Assembly (NCBI RefSeq): GCF_003952185.1
Contig: NZ_RXFS01000001.1
Location: 558,001-622,000, forward strand
DNA: 64,000 nucleotides
Origin: Variovorax sp. 679
GTDB lineage: Bacteria; Pseudomonadota; Gammaproteobacteria; Burkholderiales; Burkholderiaceae_C
Direction: 5' to 3'
Below are positions 35,248 to 45,355 of this stretch, in pieces. Position 1 is the stretch's first letter; each line of letters starts with the position of its first letter. The notes beneath the pieces are model-generated. The model was given only the letters and a program-made list of their open reading frames with translations, was not told the DNA's origin and did not search any database. The position numbers and the translations under genes were made by a program.

Positions 35248-35565
35248 TCAGGCCTGCAGGTTCATCACTTCCTGGTAGGCCGTCACAAGGCGGTTGCGCA
35301 CCTGCAGCCCGGTCTGGAACGCGACGTTCGCCTTCTGCAGGTCGACCATCACGTCGTTGAGCGCGACGCCGGGCTTGCCCAGCTCGAAGGACTCGGCCTG
35401 CGCGTAGGCCTGCTGCTGCGCGCCGCTGATGTTGGCGAGCGAGCGCTTGAGCTCGGCCGCGAAGCCGCCGGCCTCGGCCGGGGCGGTGGCCATGGGCGCG
35501 ATGCCCGTCTGGACCGCGGTGGCCCGCATCTGCTGCAGGACCGATTCGATGGCGCTGATGGACAT
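35248..35565 (-). CDS. fliE: flagellar hook-basal body protein FliE
   Basis: A 105-residue protein linking the MS ring to the rod. The C-terminal family signature is present: ALNDVMVDLQKANVAFQTGLQVRNRLVTAYQEVMNLQA. The start ATG 35565 (MSISAIESVLQQM) is preceded by AGAGGAT. It is divergent from fliF and sits upstream of fliC on the same strand. Confidence 0.96.
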   Translation of the reverse strand: MSISAIESVLQQMRATAVQTGIAPMATAPAEAGGFAAELKRSLANISGAQQQAYAQAESFELGKPGVALNDVMVDLQKANVAFQTGLQVRNRLVTAYQEVMNLQA

Positions 35566-35850
35566 GGTGATCCTCTTCCTCTTGTATGTCTGAACACTTC
35601 TGCGTGACTTGACACGGAGGAACGGAAGTCCTCCGGCTGGCTTGCAGCGTATCAAGGGAAGACCCCGATTCAAGCGCGCAACTGAGGGCGAAAACCCCGG
35701 CTGTTCGGCCATTCGAAATCCGGGTGACTGCTGACAATCGTCCGCGAAACGAACAGGCCGTGGACGACATCACCGGCCATCCGGAATGAAATCTCTAAAT
35801 CGAAATCCCTCTCCCAGCATGGCAATGGCCGCGAAGAAGAAGGTGCATCC
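35566..35850. promoter_or_regulatory. divergent fliE/fliF promoter region
   Basis: 285 bp with no convincing gene. It holds the motif TGTTCGGCCA (35702-35711), nearly repeated before fliL (TGTTCGGCCG), and AT-richer stretches near 35790-35805. FlhDC-dependent class II promoters for both directions are inferred from gene order. Confidence 0.45.
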
Positions 35851-37587
35851 ATGAGCACGGCGGCGCCCGCGGGCGCACTGCCCGAGGCCGGCAACGGCCC
35901 CACCCCGCTCCTGGAACGCATGCGCGCGCAGCCACGGCTGCCGCTGATCATCGGCGGCGCCGCACTGGTGGCCGCCGCGGCCGCGTTCATGCTCTGGAGC
36001 CGCGGGCCCGACTACAAGGTGCTCTATACCAATGTGTCGGACCGCGACGGCGGCGCGATCATCGCGTCGCTGCAGCAGATGAACGTGCCCTACAAGTTCG
36101 CCGAGGGCGGCGGTGCGATCCTGATCGCGGGCGACAAGGTGGCCGAGACGCGCCTCAAGCTCGCCGCGCAGGGCCTGCCCAAGGCCGGCGGCGTGGGCTT
36201 CGAACTGATGGACAACCAGAAGTTCGGCACCAGCCAGTTCGCCGAGCAGGTCAACTACCAGCGCGGGCTCGAAGGCGAGCTGGCGCGCTCCATCGAATCC
36301 ATCGGCGCCATCGAGTCGGCCCGCGTGCACCTGGCGCTGCCCAAGCCATCGCTCTTCGTGCGCGACCAGAAGAAGCCCTCGGCCTCGGTGGTGCTCGCGC
36401 TGACGCGCGGACGCAGCATCGACGAAGGCCAGGTCAGCGCCATCGTACACATGATCTCCAGCAGCGTGCCCGACCTCGACGCCAAGAGCGTCACCGTGGT
36501 CGACCAGCGCGGCAACCTGCTGTCTTCCGCGCGCGGCACCGACCGCGGGCTGGACGTGAGCCAGCTCAAGTACACGCAGGAGATCGAGCAGGGCTACATC
36601 CGCCGCATCGAGGCGATCCTGCAGCCCATCGTGGGCGCGAACAACGTGCGCGCGCAGGTGGCGGCCGACATCGACTTCTCGGTGGTCGAGCACACCGACG
36701 AGAAATACAAGCCCAACCAGGATCCGACGCAGATCGCCATCCGCAGCCAGCAGAGCAGCGAGTCGGCGCAGCATGGCGGCGGCCAGCCCGGCGGCGTGCC
36801 GGGAGCGCTGTCGAACCAGCCGCCGGTGAACCCGACCGCGCCGATCGTCGGGCCGAGGGCGCCGAATGCCCCGGGCACGCCGCCCGCTCCGGGAACGCCC
36901 GGCGCGCCAGGTGCACCGGGCGCGGCCGGCGCCACGACCGGCACCGCTCCCACCGGCCCGAGCAGCACGCGCAAGGACACCACCACCAACTACGAGCTCG
37001 ACCGCACCATCCGCCACGTGCAGCAATCGGCCGGTGGCGTGAAGCGCCTGTCGGTCGCCGTGGTGGTGAACAACCGCGACGCGGCGGACGCGAGCGGCAA
37101 GACCGCCAGCCGCGCCCTCACCCCGGGCGAGCTGGAGCAGATCCGCAACCTCGCGAAGGAAGCCATGGGCTTCAGCCAGGAGCGCGGCGACTCGCTCAAC
37201 GTGGTGAACAGCGCCTTCGCACGCGATGCCGACAGCGCCCCCGCGCCCGAGGTGCCGTTCTGGCGCGACCGCGAGAACGTCGATCTCGCGAAGACGGCCG
37301 GCCAGTACCTGCTGTATGCGCTGCTCGCGCTCTTCGCATGGTTTGCCGTGCTGCGTCCGCTGATGCGCCGGCACCTGGCACCGCCGGCCGCGCCCGCGGC
37401 GGCGGAAGCCCCGGCCTTCGTGGCCGCCGCCGAGCCGGACCCGAACGCGCCCTCGCCCGAAGAGAGCATGCGCGAACGCGAAGCCAACCGCCGCAAGGCC
37501 GACATGGAATACGCCCACCAGGCCGCCGACAAGGATCCGAAGATGGTCGCGGCCCTGATCCAGCACTGGATGAACAACGATGAGTAG
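35851..37587 (+). CDS. fliF: flagellar MS-ring protein FliF
   Basis: A 578-residue inner-membrane ring protein. Two membrane helices (about 30-48 and 490-510) flank the periplasmic ring-building domains (YKVLYTNVSDRDGGAIIASLQQMNVPYKF). A Pro/Gly-rich collagen-like linker at about 310-370 is longer than in enterobacteria. The C-terminus that binds FliG overlaps the fliG start by 8 bp. Confidence 0.98.
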   Translation: MSTAAPAGALPEAGNGPTPLLERMRAQPRLPLIIGGAALVAAAAAFMLWSRGPDYKVLYTNVSDRDGGAIIASLQQMNVPYKFAEGGGAILIAGDKVAETRLKLAAQGLPKAGGVGFELMDNQKFGTSQFAEQVNYQRGLEGELARSIESIGAIESARVHLALPKPSLFVRDQKKPSASVVLALTRGRSIDEGQVSAIVHMISSSVPDLDAKSVTVVDQRGNLLSSARGTDRGLDVSQLKYTQEIEQGYIRRIEAILQPIVGANNVRAQVAADIDFSVVEHTDEKYKPNQDPTQIAIRSQQSSESAQHGGGQPGGVPGALSNQPPVNPTAPIVGPRAPNAPGTPPAPGTPGAPGAPGAAGATTGTAPTGPSSTRKDTTTNYELDRTIRHVQQSAGGVKRLSVAVVVNNRDAADASGKTASRALTPGELEQIRNLAKEAMGFSQERGDSLNVVNSAFARDADSAPAPEVPFWRDRENVDLAKTAGQYLLYALLALFAWFAVLRPLMRRHLAPPAAPAAAEAPAFVAAAEPDPNAPSPEESMREREANRRKADMEYAHQAADKDPKMVAALIQHWMNNDE

Positions 37588-38578
37588 CGAACAGGGAACC
37601 CGCAAGAGCGCCATCCTCCTGATGGCGCTGGGCGAAGACCGCGCCGCCGCCGCGCTGCACCAGCTGCCCACCTCCGAGGTGCAGGCGCTGGGCCTGGCAA
37701 TGTCGAAGCTGACCTCCGTCTCCAAGGAAGAGCTGGCGTCCGTGCTGGCCGAGTTCCGCGAGGAGACCGAGCAGCTGTCGGCCCTGCACCTGGGCTCGAC
37801 CAGCTACATCCGCGCGGTGCTGAAGAAGGCGCTGGGCGACGACCGCGCCAGCAACCTGCTGGAAGATATCCTGCAGCCCGACGAGCCGCACGGCGGCATC
37901 GAGCGGCTCAACGAGCTGGAAGCCGGCGAAGTGGCCGAGCTCATCCGCGACGAGCATCCGCAGATCCTGGCCACGCTGCTCATTCACCTGGACCGCATGA
38001 AAGCCTCCGAGGTGCTGGAGAAGCTGCCCGCGCGCCTGCGCCACGACGTGATCATGCGCGTGGCCACCTTCGGCGGCGTGCAGCCCACGGCGCTGCACGA
38101 GCTGACCGACGTGCTCACCGAGATGCTCGCGGGCCAGGGCCTGCGCCGCAGCCGCCTGGGCGGCGTGCGCACCGCGGCCGAGATCGTCAACCTGATGAGC
38201 ACGGCGGTGGAAGAAGAAGCCATCGCCCATGTGCGCGAGCAGGACGAGGCGCTGGCCCAGCGCATCGTCGACGAGATGTTCGTGTTCGAGAACCTGCTGG
38301 GTCTGGAAGACCGCAGCATCCAGCGCCTGCTCAAGGACATCGAGAGCGACTCGCTCATCATCGCGCTCAAGGGCGCGCCGATGGAGCTGCGCGACAAGTT
38401 CCTCAACAACATGTCGCAGCGTGCCGCCGAGACGCTGCGCGAGGACATGGAGCTGCGCGGCCCCGTGCGCGTGTCGCAGGTCGAGACCGAGCAGAAGGCC
38501 ATCCTGCAGGTCGCCCGCCGCCTTGCGGAGGCCGGCGAAATCGTGATCGCTACGCCTGGCACCGATGAATTCGTCTGA
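37580..38578 (+). CDS. fliG: flagellar motor switch protein FliG
   Basis: A 332-residue rotor protein. It shows the middle-domain EHPQ motif and the C-terminal torque helix segment (FVFENLLGLEDRSIQRLLKDIESDSLIIALKGAPMELRDKFLNNMSQRAAETLRED) with the charged residues that face MotA. It overlaps both fliF (8 bp) and fliH (14 bp). Confidence 0.98.
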   Translation: MSSEQGTRKSAILLMALGEDRAAAALHQLPTSEVQALGLAMSKLTSVSKEELASVLAEFREETEQLSALHLGSTSYIRAVLKKALGDDRASNLLEDILQPDEPHGGIERLNELEAGEVAELIRDEHPQILATLLIHLDRMKASEVLEKLPARLRHDVIMRVATFGGVQPTALHELTDVLTEMLAGQGLRRSRLGGVRTAAEIVNLMSTAVEEEAIAHVREQDEALAQRIVDEMFVFENLLGLEDRSIQRLLKDIESDSLIIALKGAPMELRDKFLNNMSQRAAETLREDMELRGPVRVSQVETEQKAILQVARRLAEAGEIVIATPGTDEFV

Positions 38579-39389
38579 CACCACCTCCGGCGCCTTCGGC
38601 GACTCGCGCGAGCGACTCGCCGCCATCCACGCAGCCGCGCGCCATGCGGCCGGCGGGCCGAGGGCCGCGCGTCCCATAGCAGCCGCCGTGAACCCGCCGG
38701 CGCTCTCCGCATGGGAGCGCTGGGAGATGGGCACCATCGACGGCAACCCGCAGCCATCGGCGAGCCGCAAGGCCGCCGAACGCAGGAGCGTGCCGCCACC
38801 ACCACCACCGCCCCAGCCGAAGATCGATCTCGCCGACCTCGCGCGCATCCGCAAGGAAGCCCGCATCGACGGCGAAGCCGAGGGCCGGGCCACGGGCCTT
38901 GCCGAAGGCCGCAAGACGGGCCACACCGAAGGCCTGGCCACCGGTCTCGCCGCCGCCAGCGCGCATGCCGAACGCCTGCGCGCGCTGGCCCAGTCGCTGC
39001 CCGATGCGCTGCGGCGCGCCGAAGAAGAACTTTCGCGCACCGTGCTCGCGCTGGCGCTCGACGTGGCACGGCAGGTGGTGCACCGCACCCTGAAGACCGA
39101 GCCCGAGTGGGTGCTGCCCGTGGTGCGCGACCTGCTCAACACCGAGCCCGCCCTGCGCGGCGAGCCGCGCCTGCTGCTGCACCCCGACGACGTGGCGCTG
39201 GTGAGGAGCAGCCTCGGCCAAGAGATCGAGGCCGCCGGCTGGCAGGTGCGCGCGGACGACGCCATCACGCGCGGCGGCTGCCGCGTTCAATCGGCCACCG
39301 GCGAACTCGACGGCACGCTGGAGACGCGCTGGAAGCGCGTGACGGCCGCTCTCAACGGCGACGCCGACGGCCAGGCCGAGGCGCAGTGA
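38565..39389 (+). CDS. fliH: flagellar export ATPase regulator FliH
   Basis: A 274-residue stator-like regulator of FliI. The central helix has the glycine-repeat pattern typical of FliH ([26 protein letters not shown], about 103-130). The C-terminal domain shows [30 protein letters not shown]. It overlaps fliG and, by GTGA, fliI. The N-terminal 80 residues are Pro/Ala-rich. Confidence 0.93.
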   Translation: MNSSDTTSGAFGDSRERLAAIHAAARHAAGGPRAARPIAAAVNPPALSAWERWEMGTIDGNPQPSASRKAAERRSVPPPPPPPQPKIDLADLARIRKEARIDGEAEGRATGLAEGRKTGHTEGLATGLAAASAHAERLRALAQSLPDALRRAEEELSRTVLALALDVARQVVHRTLKTEPEWVLPVVRDLLNTEPALRGEPRLLLHPDDVALVRSSLGQEIEAAGWQVRADDAITRGGCRVQSATGELDGTLETRWKRVTAALNGDADGQAEAQ

Positions 39390-40852
39390 CCACGAACATG
39401 CAGGCCATCGCCCCGAATCCGCATCTGCAATCCGTGCTCGGCACGCTGGAGAAGGCGCGCGCCAACATCGCGCGCTGCGAGACCACCATCGCCTCGGGCC
39501 GTCTCACGCGCGCCGTGGGGCTGGTGCTCGAGGCCGTGGGCCTGCAGCTGCCCGTGGGTAGCGACTGCCTCATCGAGCTGCCGCCCGGCCACCCGCAGCG
39601 GCATGCCGAAGCCGAGGTGGTGGGCTTCGCGGGCGACCGGCTCTTCCTGATGTCGCAGACCGAAGTCGCCGGCCTGTTGCCGGGTGCGCGCGTGTACGCA
39701 CGGCCCGGCGCGCCGGAGCCCGACGAAGCAGGAATTACCGGCAACGCCCACACCAAGCGCCTTCCCGTGGGCGAAGGCATGCTCGGCCGCGTGGTCGATG
39801 CGGCCGGCCGCCCGCTCGACGGGCTCGGCCCGCTCGACATGGCGCGCAAGGTGCCGCTGAGCTCGCCGCCCATCAACCCGTTGTCCCGCGCGCCGATCGA
39901 CTCGGTGCTCGACGTGGGCGTGCGCGCCATCAACGCGATGCTCACCGTCGGGCGCGGCCAGCGCATGGGCCTGTTCGCAGGCTCCGGCGTGGGCAAGAGC
40001 GTGCTGCTGGGCATGATGGCGCGCTACACCAGCGCGGAGATCATCGTGGTCGGCCTGATCGGCGAGCGCGGCCGCGAGGTGAAGGACTTCATCGAGAACA
40101 CGCTGGGCGAGGAAGGCCTGGCCCGCGCGGTGGTGGTAGCCGCGCCGGCCGACAACTCGCCGCTGCTGCGCCTGCAGGGCGCGGCGTACGCGACCTGCCT
40201 GGCCGAGTACTTCCGCGATCGCGGCAAGGACGTGCTGCTCATCATGGACTCGCTCACCCGCTACGCGATGGCGCAGCGCGAGATCGCATTGGCCGTGGGC
40301 GAGCCGCCCGCCACCAAGGGCTACCCGCCTTCGGTGTTCGCCAAGCTGCCGGCGCTGGTCGAACGCGCGGGCAACGGCGCGCGCGACGCGAACGGGCGCG
40401 GCGGCTCGATCACCGCCTTCTACACGGTGCTGTCGGAAGGCGACGACCAGCAGGACCCGATTGCCGACTCGGCGCGCGCCATCCTGGACGGGCACGTGGT
40501 GCTCTCTCGCGCGCTGGCCGAGGCCGGGCACTACCCCGCCATCGACATCGAGGCCTCCATCAGCCGCGCCATGACCGCGCTGATTCCGTCCTCGCAGTTC
40601 GACACCGTGCGCCGCTTCAAGCAGATGCTCTCGCGCTACCAGCGCAACCGCGACCTCATCAGCGTGGGCGCCTACGCCCCCGGCCACGACCTGCAGCTCG
40701 ACCAGGCGATTGCGATGTACCCGCGCATCGAAGGCCTGCTGCAGCAGTCGATGGACGAGCGCGCGGGCTACGAGGAGTCGATCGCGCACCTCGAGAGCCT
40801 GTTCACGCCCGAAGCACGCGCATCCACACCACAAAAACTCCAGAAGACATGA
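39386..40852 (+). CDS. fliI: flagellar export ATPase FliI
   Basis: A 488-residue F1-like ATPase. P-loop [11 protein letters not shown] (about 195-205), then [12 protein letters not shown] and [17 protein letters not shown] (Walker B) and [12 protein letters not shown]. The GTG at 39386 overlaps the fliH stop; the ATG at 39398 (MQAIAP) is an equally reasonable start. It energises export of rod, hook and filament subunits. Confidence 0.97.
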   Translation: MTTNMQAIAPNPHLQSVLGTLEKARANIARCETTIASGRLTRAVGLVLEAVGLQLPVGSDCLIELPPGHPQRHAEAEVVGFAGDRLFLMSQTEVAGLLPGARVYARPGAPEPDEAGITGNAHTKRLPVGEGMLGRVVDAAGRPLDGLGPLDMARKVPLSSPPINPLSRAPIDSVLDVGVRAINAMLTVGRGQRMGLFAGSGVGKSVLLGMMARYTSAEIIVVGLIGERGREVKDFIENTLGEEGLARAVVVAAPADNSPLLRLQGAAYATCLAEYFRDRGKDVLLIMDSLTRYAMAQREIALAVGEPPATKGYPPSVFAKLPALVERAGNGARDANGRGGSITAFYTVLSEGDDQQDPIADSARAILDGHVVLSRALAEAGHYPAIDIEASISRAMTALIPSSQFDTVRRFKQMLSRYQRNRDLISVGAYAPGHDLQLDQAIAMYPRIEGLLQQSMDERAGYEESIAHLESLFTPEARASTPQKLQKT

Positions 40853-41304
40853 CACGCAAGCTCCCCCTCGGCATGCTGATCGACCTGGCGCACACGCAGA
40901 CCGACGACGCCGCGCGGCGCCTCGGTGCGCTGCAGAACGCACACCTCGATGCCAGCCAGAAGCTCGAACTGCTGCTGCAGTACCGGCAGGACTACCACGA
41001 CCAGCTCGACGCGCTGATGCGCGACGGCCTGGCCTCTTCGCAGTGGCGCAACTACCGCAACTTCCTCGGCACGCTGGACGGTGCCATCGAGCAGCAGCGC
41101 GCCATCGCCGCCCAGACCGAAAGCCGGCTGGACCACGGCCGCACCGACTGGCGGCAGCAGAAGCGCCGCCTGAGCTCCTTCGACACCCTGGCCGAGCGCG
41201 TGCGCATGCAGGAAATGATGGCCGAGGCCAAGCGCGAGCAGCGCGACAGCGACGAGCGCGCGGCGCGCAAGTTCATCGACCGTGCCTCGCACCCGCCGCT
41301 TTGA
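40849..41304 (+). CDS. fliJ: flagellar export protein FliJ
   Basis: A 151-residue, highly charged coiled-coil protein ([43 protein letters not shown]...). It is the central stalk of the FliI ring and links it to FlhA. It overlaps fliI by ATGA. Length matches E. coli FliJ (147). Confidence 0.94.
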   Translation: MTRKLPLGMLIDLAHTQTDDAARRLGALQNAHLDASQKLELLLQYRQDYHDQLDALMRDGLASSQWRNYRNFLGTLDGAIEQQRAIAAQTESRLDHGRTDWRQQKRRLSSFDTLAERVRMQEMMAEAKREQRDSDERAARKFIDRASHPPL

Positions 41305-41338
41305 GCCTCCACCAGCGAATCTCCACCCAGGAACCGAC

Positions 41339-42787
41339 ATGACTCCCATGATCACGCCCCCCGTCATGACGAACGCCGCCAGCCAGGCCGCGACGCAGGC
41401 CGGTGCGCGCAGCCGCGGCGCGGACGAGGACCAGGGCCGCAGCTTCGGCGCGGCGCTGGAACGCTCGCGCGCGAACAACAGCAACGACGGCGCCCGGACC
41501 GACTCGACCGCACAGGACGTCGCCACCATCGACCGCAAGCCCGTACGCAAACCCGGCGCGGACGAAGAGACGAAGGATGAAGGCGCGCTGCCCGCCGACC
41601 CGAACCTGGCCTTTCTCGCGCCGGTGAACAGCCCCTTGCATGCGCTGACGCTCGCGGGACGCGCAGCCCAGCAGCAAGGCGGCAATGGCGCGGCCGATGC
41701 CGCCGCGGCGACGGCAGCGCCCGCCGGTGCGGCAACGGATATTCCATTGGACCCGGCCCTGCAGGCTCCCGTCGCGAAGACGCTCGCCGGCGACGCGGCC
41801 TCGGCCGCCGCCGATGCCAAGGCCACGCCCGAAGCCGTCGCGGCCGCGAAAGACGCTGCGGTGAAGCCCGCGACGCCGGCACTGCCCGGCACGCAGGCAG
41901 CCCCCCTCCAGTCCGACGCCGCCCAGGCGGCTTCGCTGCACGAACTGGCCCGAGCCGCCATCGCCGCGCAGACCATGAGCGCCGGCTTCGCGAAGCCCGC
42001 ATCCGCACCCGCCGGCGCGCCCGTGGGCACTGTCGCAAGCGGTCGCGGTGCCGCATCGCGTGCCCCCATGAGCGCCACCACCGCCGAACAACTCGCGAGC
42101 GCCGCGCAACCCGCGGCCGCCGGCGACACACAGGCCGACAAGGCTGCCCCGGCTGCGGTGACGGCCGTTGCGGCTGCAGCGGCAGCAGACAACACCGACA
42201 GCCAGTCCTCCGTGCCGCCGAGTGCGCTCCAGCAACCGGCCGCGGTGACGACGGCTCCCTCGGAACACGCGAACGACACGGCCTCTGCTGCGCGCGCTTC
42301 CACGCACACCATCGCCCCCGAAGTCGGCAGCGACAAGTGGGCGCCTGCCCTCGGCCAGCACCTGGCGCGCATGAGCACCAGCGGCAACCACACGGCAGAG
42401 CTCAACCTGAACCCGGCAGGCCTCGGTCCGCTCAAGGTCACGCTGTCGATGGGCGACAACCAGGCACAGGCCATGTTCGTGTCGGCTCATGAAAGCGTGC
42501 GCAAGGCCATCGAGGCCGCGCTGCCGCAGCTGCGCAACTCGCTGTCGGAGCAAGGCATCACGCTGGGCCAGGCATCGGTCGGCGCGGAAACGCGCCAGCC
42601 CTTCGGCAACGGCGCCGCGTTCGCGCAGCAACAGGGCCAGCAACAGCAGAGTGCCGCGCGGCAGCAGGCAGGCTCGCCCTACCCCGGAGCGGGCCGCGCG
42701 ATCGGCGGCGCATCCGCCGCACCGGTTGCCGCCGTTCGCACCTCCCCGACCGGCGACGCGCGCTCCGGCGTCGACACCTTCGCCTGA
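41339..42787 (+). CDS. fliK: flagellar hook-length control protein FliK
   Basis: A 482-residue secreted ruler. Long Ala-rich N-terminal and central region; the C-terminal FliK domain holds LARMSTSGNHTAELNLNPAGLGPLKVTLSMGDNQAQAMFVSAHESVRKAIEAALPQLRNSLSEQGITLGQASV. The Gln-rich tail (QQQGQQQQS) is usual. ATG 41339 has AGGAA upstream. It stands at the canonical place after fliJ, so it is the main FliK; another FliK-like gene lies at 29203. Confidence 0.96.
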   Translation: MTPMITPPVMTNAASQAATQAGARSRGADEDQGRSFGAALERSRANNSNDGARTDSTAQDVATIDRKPVRKPGADEETKDEGALPADPNLAFLAPVNSPLHALTLAGRAAQQQGGNGAADAAAATAAPAGAATDIPLDPALQAPVAKTLAGDAASAAADAKATPEAVAAAKDAAVKPATPALPGTQAAPLQSDAAQAASLHELARAAIAAQTMSAGFAKPASAPAGAPVGTVASGRGAASRAPMSATTAEQLASAAQPAAAGDTQADKAAPAAVTAVAAAAAADNTDSQSSVPPSALQQPAAVTTAPSEHANDTASAARASTHTIAPEVGSDKWAPALGQHLARMSTSGNHTAELNLNPAGLGPLKVTLSMGDNQAQAMFVSAHESVRKAIEAALPQLRNSLSEQGITLGQASVGAETRQPFGNGAAFAQQQGQQQQSAARQQAGSPYPGAGRAIGGASAAPVAAVRTSPTGDARSGVDTFA

Positions 42788-42946
42788 GGCCACGTACACG
42801 CCACACCTTCGCCCCACGCGCGCGACGGCGCCGGCCTGACCGGCGCCTCTCAATGAACGGATATGAAACGCCTTTGTGCGCTTGTTCGGCCGTTCGTCCG
42901 CGCGGGACTTCGCAAAGAATAGATCGGACAAGAAAACCGCTTCAAC
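42788..42946. promoter_or_regulatory. fliK-fliL gap, probable fliLMNOPQR promoter
   Basis: 159-bp gap in an otherwise overlapping operon. It contains TGTTCGGCCG (42883-42892), resembling the site before fliF/fliE, and an AT-richer segment near 42914-42923. A hairpin with arms near 42820-42846 (GCGCCGG...CCGGCGC) could end the fliFGHIJK transcript. Confidence 0.45.
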
Positions 42947-43450
42947 ATGGCTCCCCCAACAACTGTCGCAACCGCCTCACTGCCGGCACCAGGCCGCTCA
43001 CCGAAGCTGCTCATCTGGATCGTGGTCGCCGTCGGCCTCATCGCCGCCATCGGCGCTGCCGCGTACTTCCTTCTCCCCCGCTTCACGGGCGGTGCCGCTT
43101 CCACCGCCGAGGCCGCAAAGCCGGCGACGCCCGAGAAGCCCATCTTCGTGATGCTGGAGCCGCTCACCGTCAACCTGCAGGCGGAGGGCCGCAGCCGCTT
43201 CCTGCAGATCGGCATGGCACTGCGCGTACGCGACGAGCACACCAAGTCGCAGATCGTGGAGTTCATGCCCGAACTGCGCAGCCGCCTGCTGGTGCTGCTG
43301 TCGAACCGCCCGCCCGAGTCGCTGGTCACGCCCGAGGACAAGGCCAAGCTGGCCGACGAGATCCGCAAGGCGCTGAACGCACCGCTCACGCCCGAGACGC
43401 CCGAGCTGGGCATCTCCAGCGTCTCGTTCAACATCTTCGTCGTGCAGTGA
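42947..43450 (+). CDS. fliL: flagellar basal-body-associated protein FliL
   Basis: A 167-residue single-span inner-membrane protein (LLIWIVVAVGLIAAIGAAAYFLL, about 20-42) with a periplasmic stomatin-like domain (FVMLEPLTVNLQAEGRSRFLQIGMALRVRDE). It supports stator function. First gene of the fliLMNOPQR block. Confidence 0.96.
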   Translation: MAPPTTVATASLPAPGRSPKLLIWIVVAVGLIAAIGAAAYFLLPRFTGGAASTAEAAKPATPEKPIFVMLEPLTVNLQAEGRSRFLQIGMALRVRDEHTKSQIVEFMPELRSRLLVLLSNRPPESLVTPEDKAKLADEIRKALNAPLTPETPELGISSVSFNIFVVQ

Positions 43451-43486
43451 GCACCACGTCACCTTTCTCCGGACGACAAGCGATCC

Positions 43487-44485
43487 ATGGCGTATGAACA
43501 GGTGCTCTCGCAGGACGAGGTCGATGCGCTGCTGCAGGGCGTCACCGGCGACGTCGACCAGGTGGTTCCCCCTGCGCCGCCGAAGGACGGCCTGCCCGCC
43601 TACGACCTCGGCGCGCCCGACCGCGTGGTGCGCAACCGCATGCACACGCTGGAGGTCATCAACGACCGCTTCGCGCGCGGCCTGCGCGGCGCGCTGCTGA
43701 ACTTCATGCGGCGCAGCCCCGACATCTCGGTGGGGCCAGTGCAGATCCAGCAGTTCGGCGAGTTCGTGCGGCACCTGCCGGTGCCCGCGAACATCAACAT
43801 GATCCACATGAAGCCGCTGCGCGGCACAGCCCTCTTCGTGTTCGACCCGAAGCTGGTGTTCCTCGTGGTGGACAACCTCTTCGGCAGCGACGGGCGCTAC
43901 CACGTGCGCGTGGAAGGCCGCGACTTCACGCGCACCGAGCAGCGCATCATCAAGCGCCTGCTCGACCTGTCGCTGCAGTGCTACGGCGATGCGTGGCAGC
44001 CCGTGTTTCCGCTCGACTTCGACTACGTGCGCGCCGAGATGCACGGCAAGCTCGCCAACATCGTCGCGCCCAACGAAGTGGTGATCAACACCACGCTGCA
44101 GATCGAGTTCGGCCCCGTGGGCGGCTTCCTGCACGTGTGCCTGCCCTACTCGATGATCGAGCCGATCCGCGACCTGCTCTCCAACCCGATACAGGACGAG
44201 GTCGAGGTCGACAAGCGCTGGGTCACGCAGATGTCGCGCCAGATGCAGTCCGCCGACGTGGAACTGGTGGCCGACTTCGTCTCCATGCCCTCGACCATCG
44301 GCGAAGTGATGAAGCTGCAGGTCGGCGACGTCATTCCCATCGAGCTGCCCGAGACCGTCGTCGCCAAGGTCGGCGGCGTTCCGGTGATGGAGTGCGGCTA
44401 CGGCACCTCCAACGAGCGCTATGCGCTGCGCGTGCAAAACATGATCTCCCATCAAGACAGCGACCTGAAGAACGAACATGACTGA
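43487..44485 (+). CDS. fliM: flagellar motor switch protein FliM
   Basis: A 332-residue C-ring protein. The N-terminal CheY-P-binding segment LSQDEVDALLQG (8-19), the CheC-like middle domain with the GGXG-type motif, and the C-terminal SpoA domain that binds FliN (VELVADFVSMPSTIGEVMKLQVGDVIPIELP) are all visible. It overlaps fliN by 8 bp. Confidence 0.98.
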   Translation: MAYEQVLSQDEVDALLQGVTGDVDQVVPPAPPKDGLPAYDLGAPDRVVRNRMHTLEVINDRFARGLRGALLNFMRRSPDISVGPVQIQQFGEFVRHLPVPANINMIHMKPLRGTALFVFDPKLVFLVVDNLFGSDGRYHVRVEGRDFTRTEQRIIKRLLDLSLQCYGDAWQPVFPLDFDYVRAEMHGKLANIVAPNEVVINTTLQIEFGPVGGFLHVCLPYSMIEPIRDLLSNPIQDEVEVDKRWVTQMSRQMQSADVELVADFVSMPSTIGEVMKLQVGDVIPIELPETVVAKVGGVPVMECGYGTSNERYALRVQNMISHQDSDLKNEHD

Positions 44486-44933
44486 CAACACCTCTTCCGC
44501 CGGCAACGACGCGGACGACTGGGCAGCCGCCCTGGCAGAGCAGACGGCGGCCTCCGCACCGGCCCCCACGGCTCCGGCCTCCACCGAACCCGCCGTGGCA
44601 CCCGCCACCGCGCAGGTCTTCCAGCAGATCCAGGACACGCCGGCCGCCGCGCATTCGGGCGTGGCGCCGGTGGACATCGCGCGCGTTCTCGACGTGCCGG
44701 TGCAGCTCACCGCCGAGATCGGACGCACGCGCATCACCATCAAGAACCTGCTGCAACTGTCGCAAGGCTCGGTGGTGGAGCTCGACGGCCTGGCCGGCCA
44801 GCCACTGGACGTGCTGATCAACGGCTACCTGATTGCGCAGGGCGAAGTGGTGGTGGTAAACGAGAAGTACGGCATCCGCCTGACCGACATCGTCACTCCC
44901 TCCGAGCGCATGCAGAAGCTCGCGCGCGCATGA
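44478..44933 (+). CDS. fliN: flagellar motor switch protein FliN
   Basis: A 151-residue C-ring protein. A variable Ala/Pro-rich N-terminus (1-60) precedes the SpoA domain ([70 protein letters not shown]). It overlaps fliM and fliO. Confidence 0.98.
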   Translation: MTDNTSSAGNDADDWAAALAEQTAASAPAPTAPASTEPAVAPATAQVFQQIQDTPAAAHSGVAPVDIARVLDVPVQLTAEIGRTRITIKNLLQLSQGSVVELDGLAGQPLDVLINGYLIAQGEVVVVNEKYGIRLTDIVTPSERMQKLARA

Positions 44934-45355
44934 GTCTTCCCACCGTGCCAACACCAGTCCACGAAGTGGCTCCGGCCGCCGTCGGTGCCTCGGGCCTGCT
45001 GCAGGCCGGCTTCGGCATGGCGGTGGTGGTCGGCCTGATCTTCCTGTGCGCATGGGCGGCGCGGCGCTTCGGCCTGCAGCGCCTCGGCGGCGGGCAAGTC
45101 GTGAAGGTGGTGTCGAGCGCCGCTGTCGGCCAGCGCGAACGCGTGGTCGTGGTGGAAGTGGCCGACACCTGGCTGGTGCTGGGCGTCACGCCGAGCCAGG
45201 TCAACACGCTGCATACGCTGCCGGCCCAGGTGCAGCCTCATACCGCATCGACGGCATTCGCCTCGACGACGACCGCCGCCGCACCCCGCGCAGTGGAGCT
45301 CTTCGCCCGCAAGCTGCGCGAAGCCATCACCGGCAAGGCAAGCCCCGCCCCATGA
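44930..45355 (+). CDS. fliO: flagellar protein FliO
   Basis: A 141-residue small membrane protein with one helix ([25 protein letters not shown]) and the short cytoplasmic FliO domain ([41 protein letters not shown]). It assists assembly of FliP. Starts ATGA-coupled to fliN and overlaps the fliP start. Confidence 0.94.
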   Translation: MSLPTVPTPVHEVAPAAVGASGLLQAGFGMAVVVGLIFLCAWAARRFGLQRLGGGQVVKVVSSAAVGQRERVVVVEVADTWLVLGVTPSQVNTLHTLPAQVQPHTASTAFASTTTAAAPRAVELFARKLREAITGKASPAP

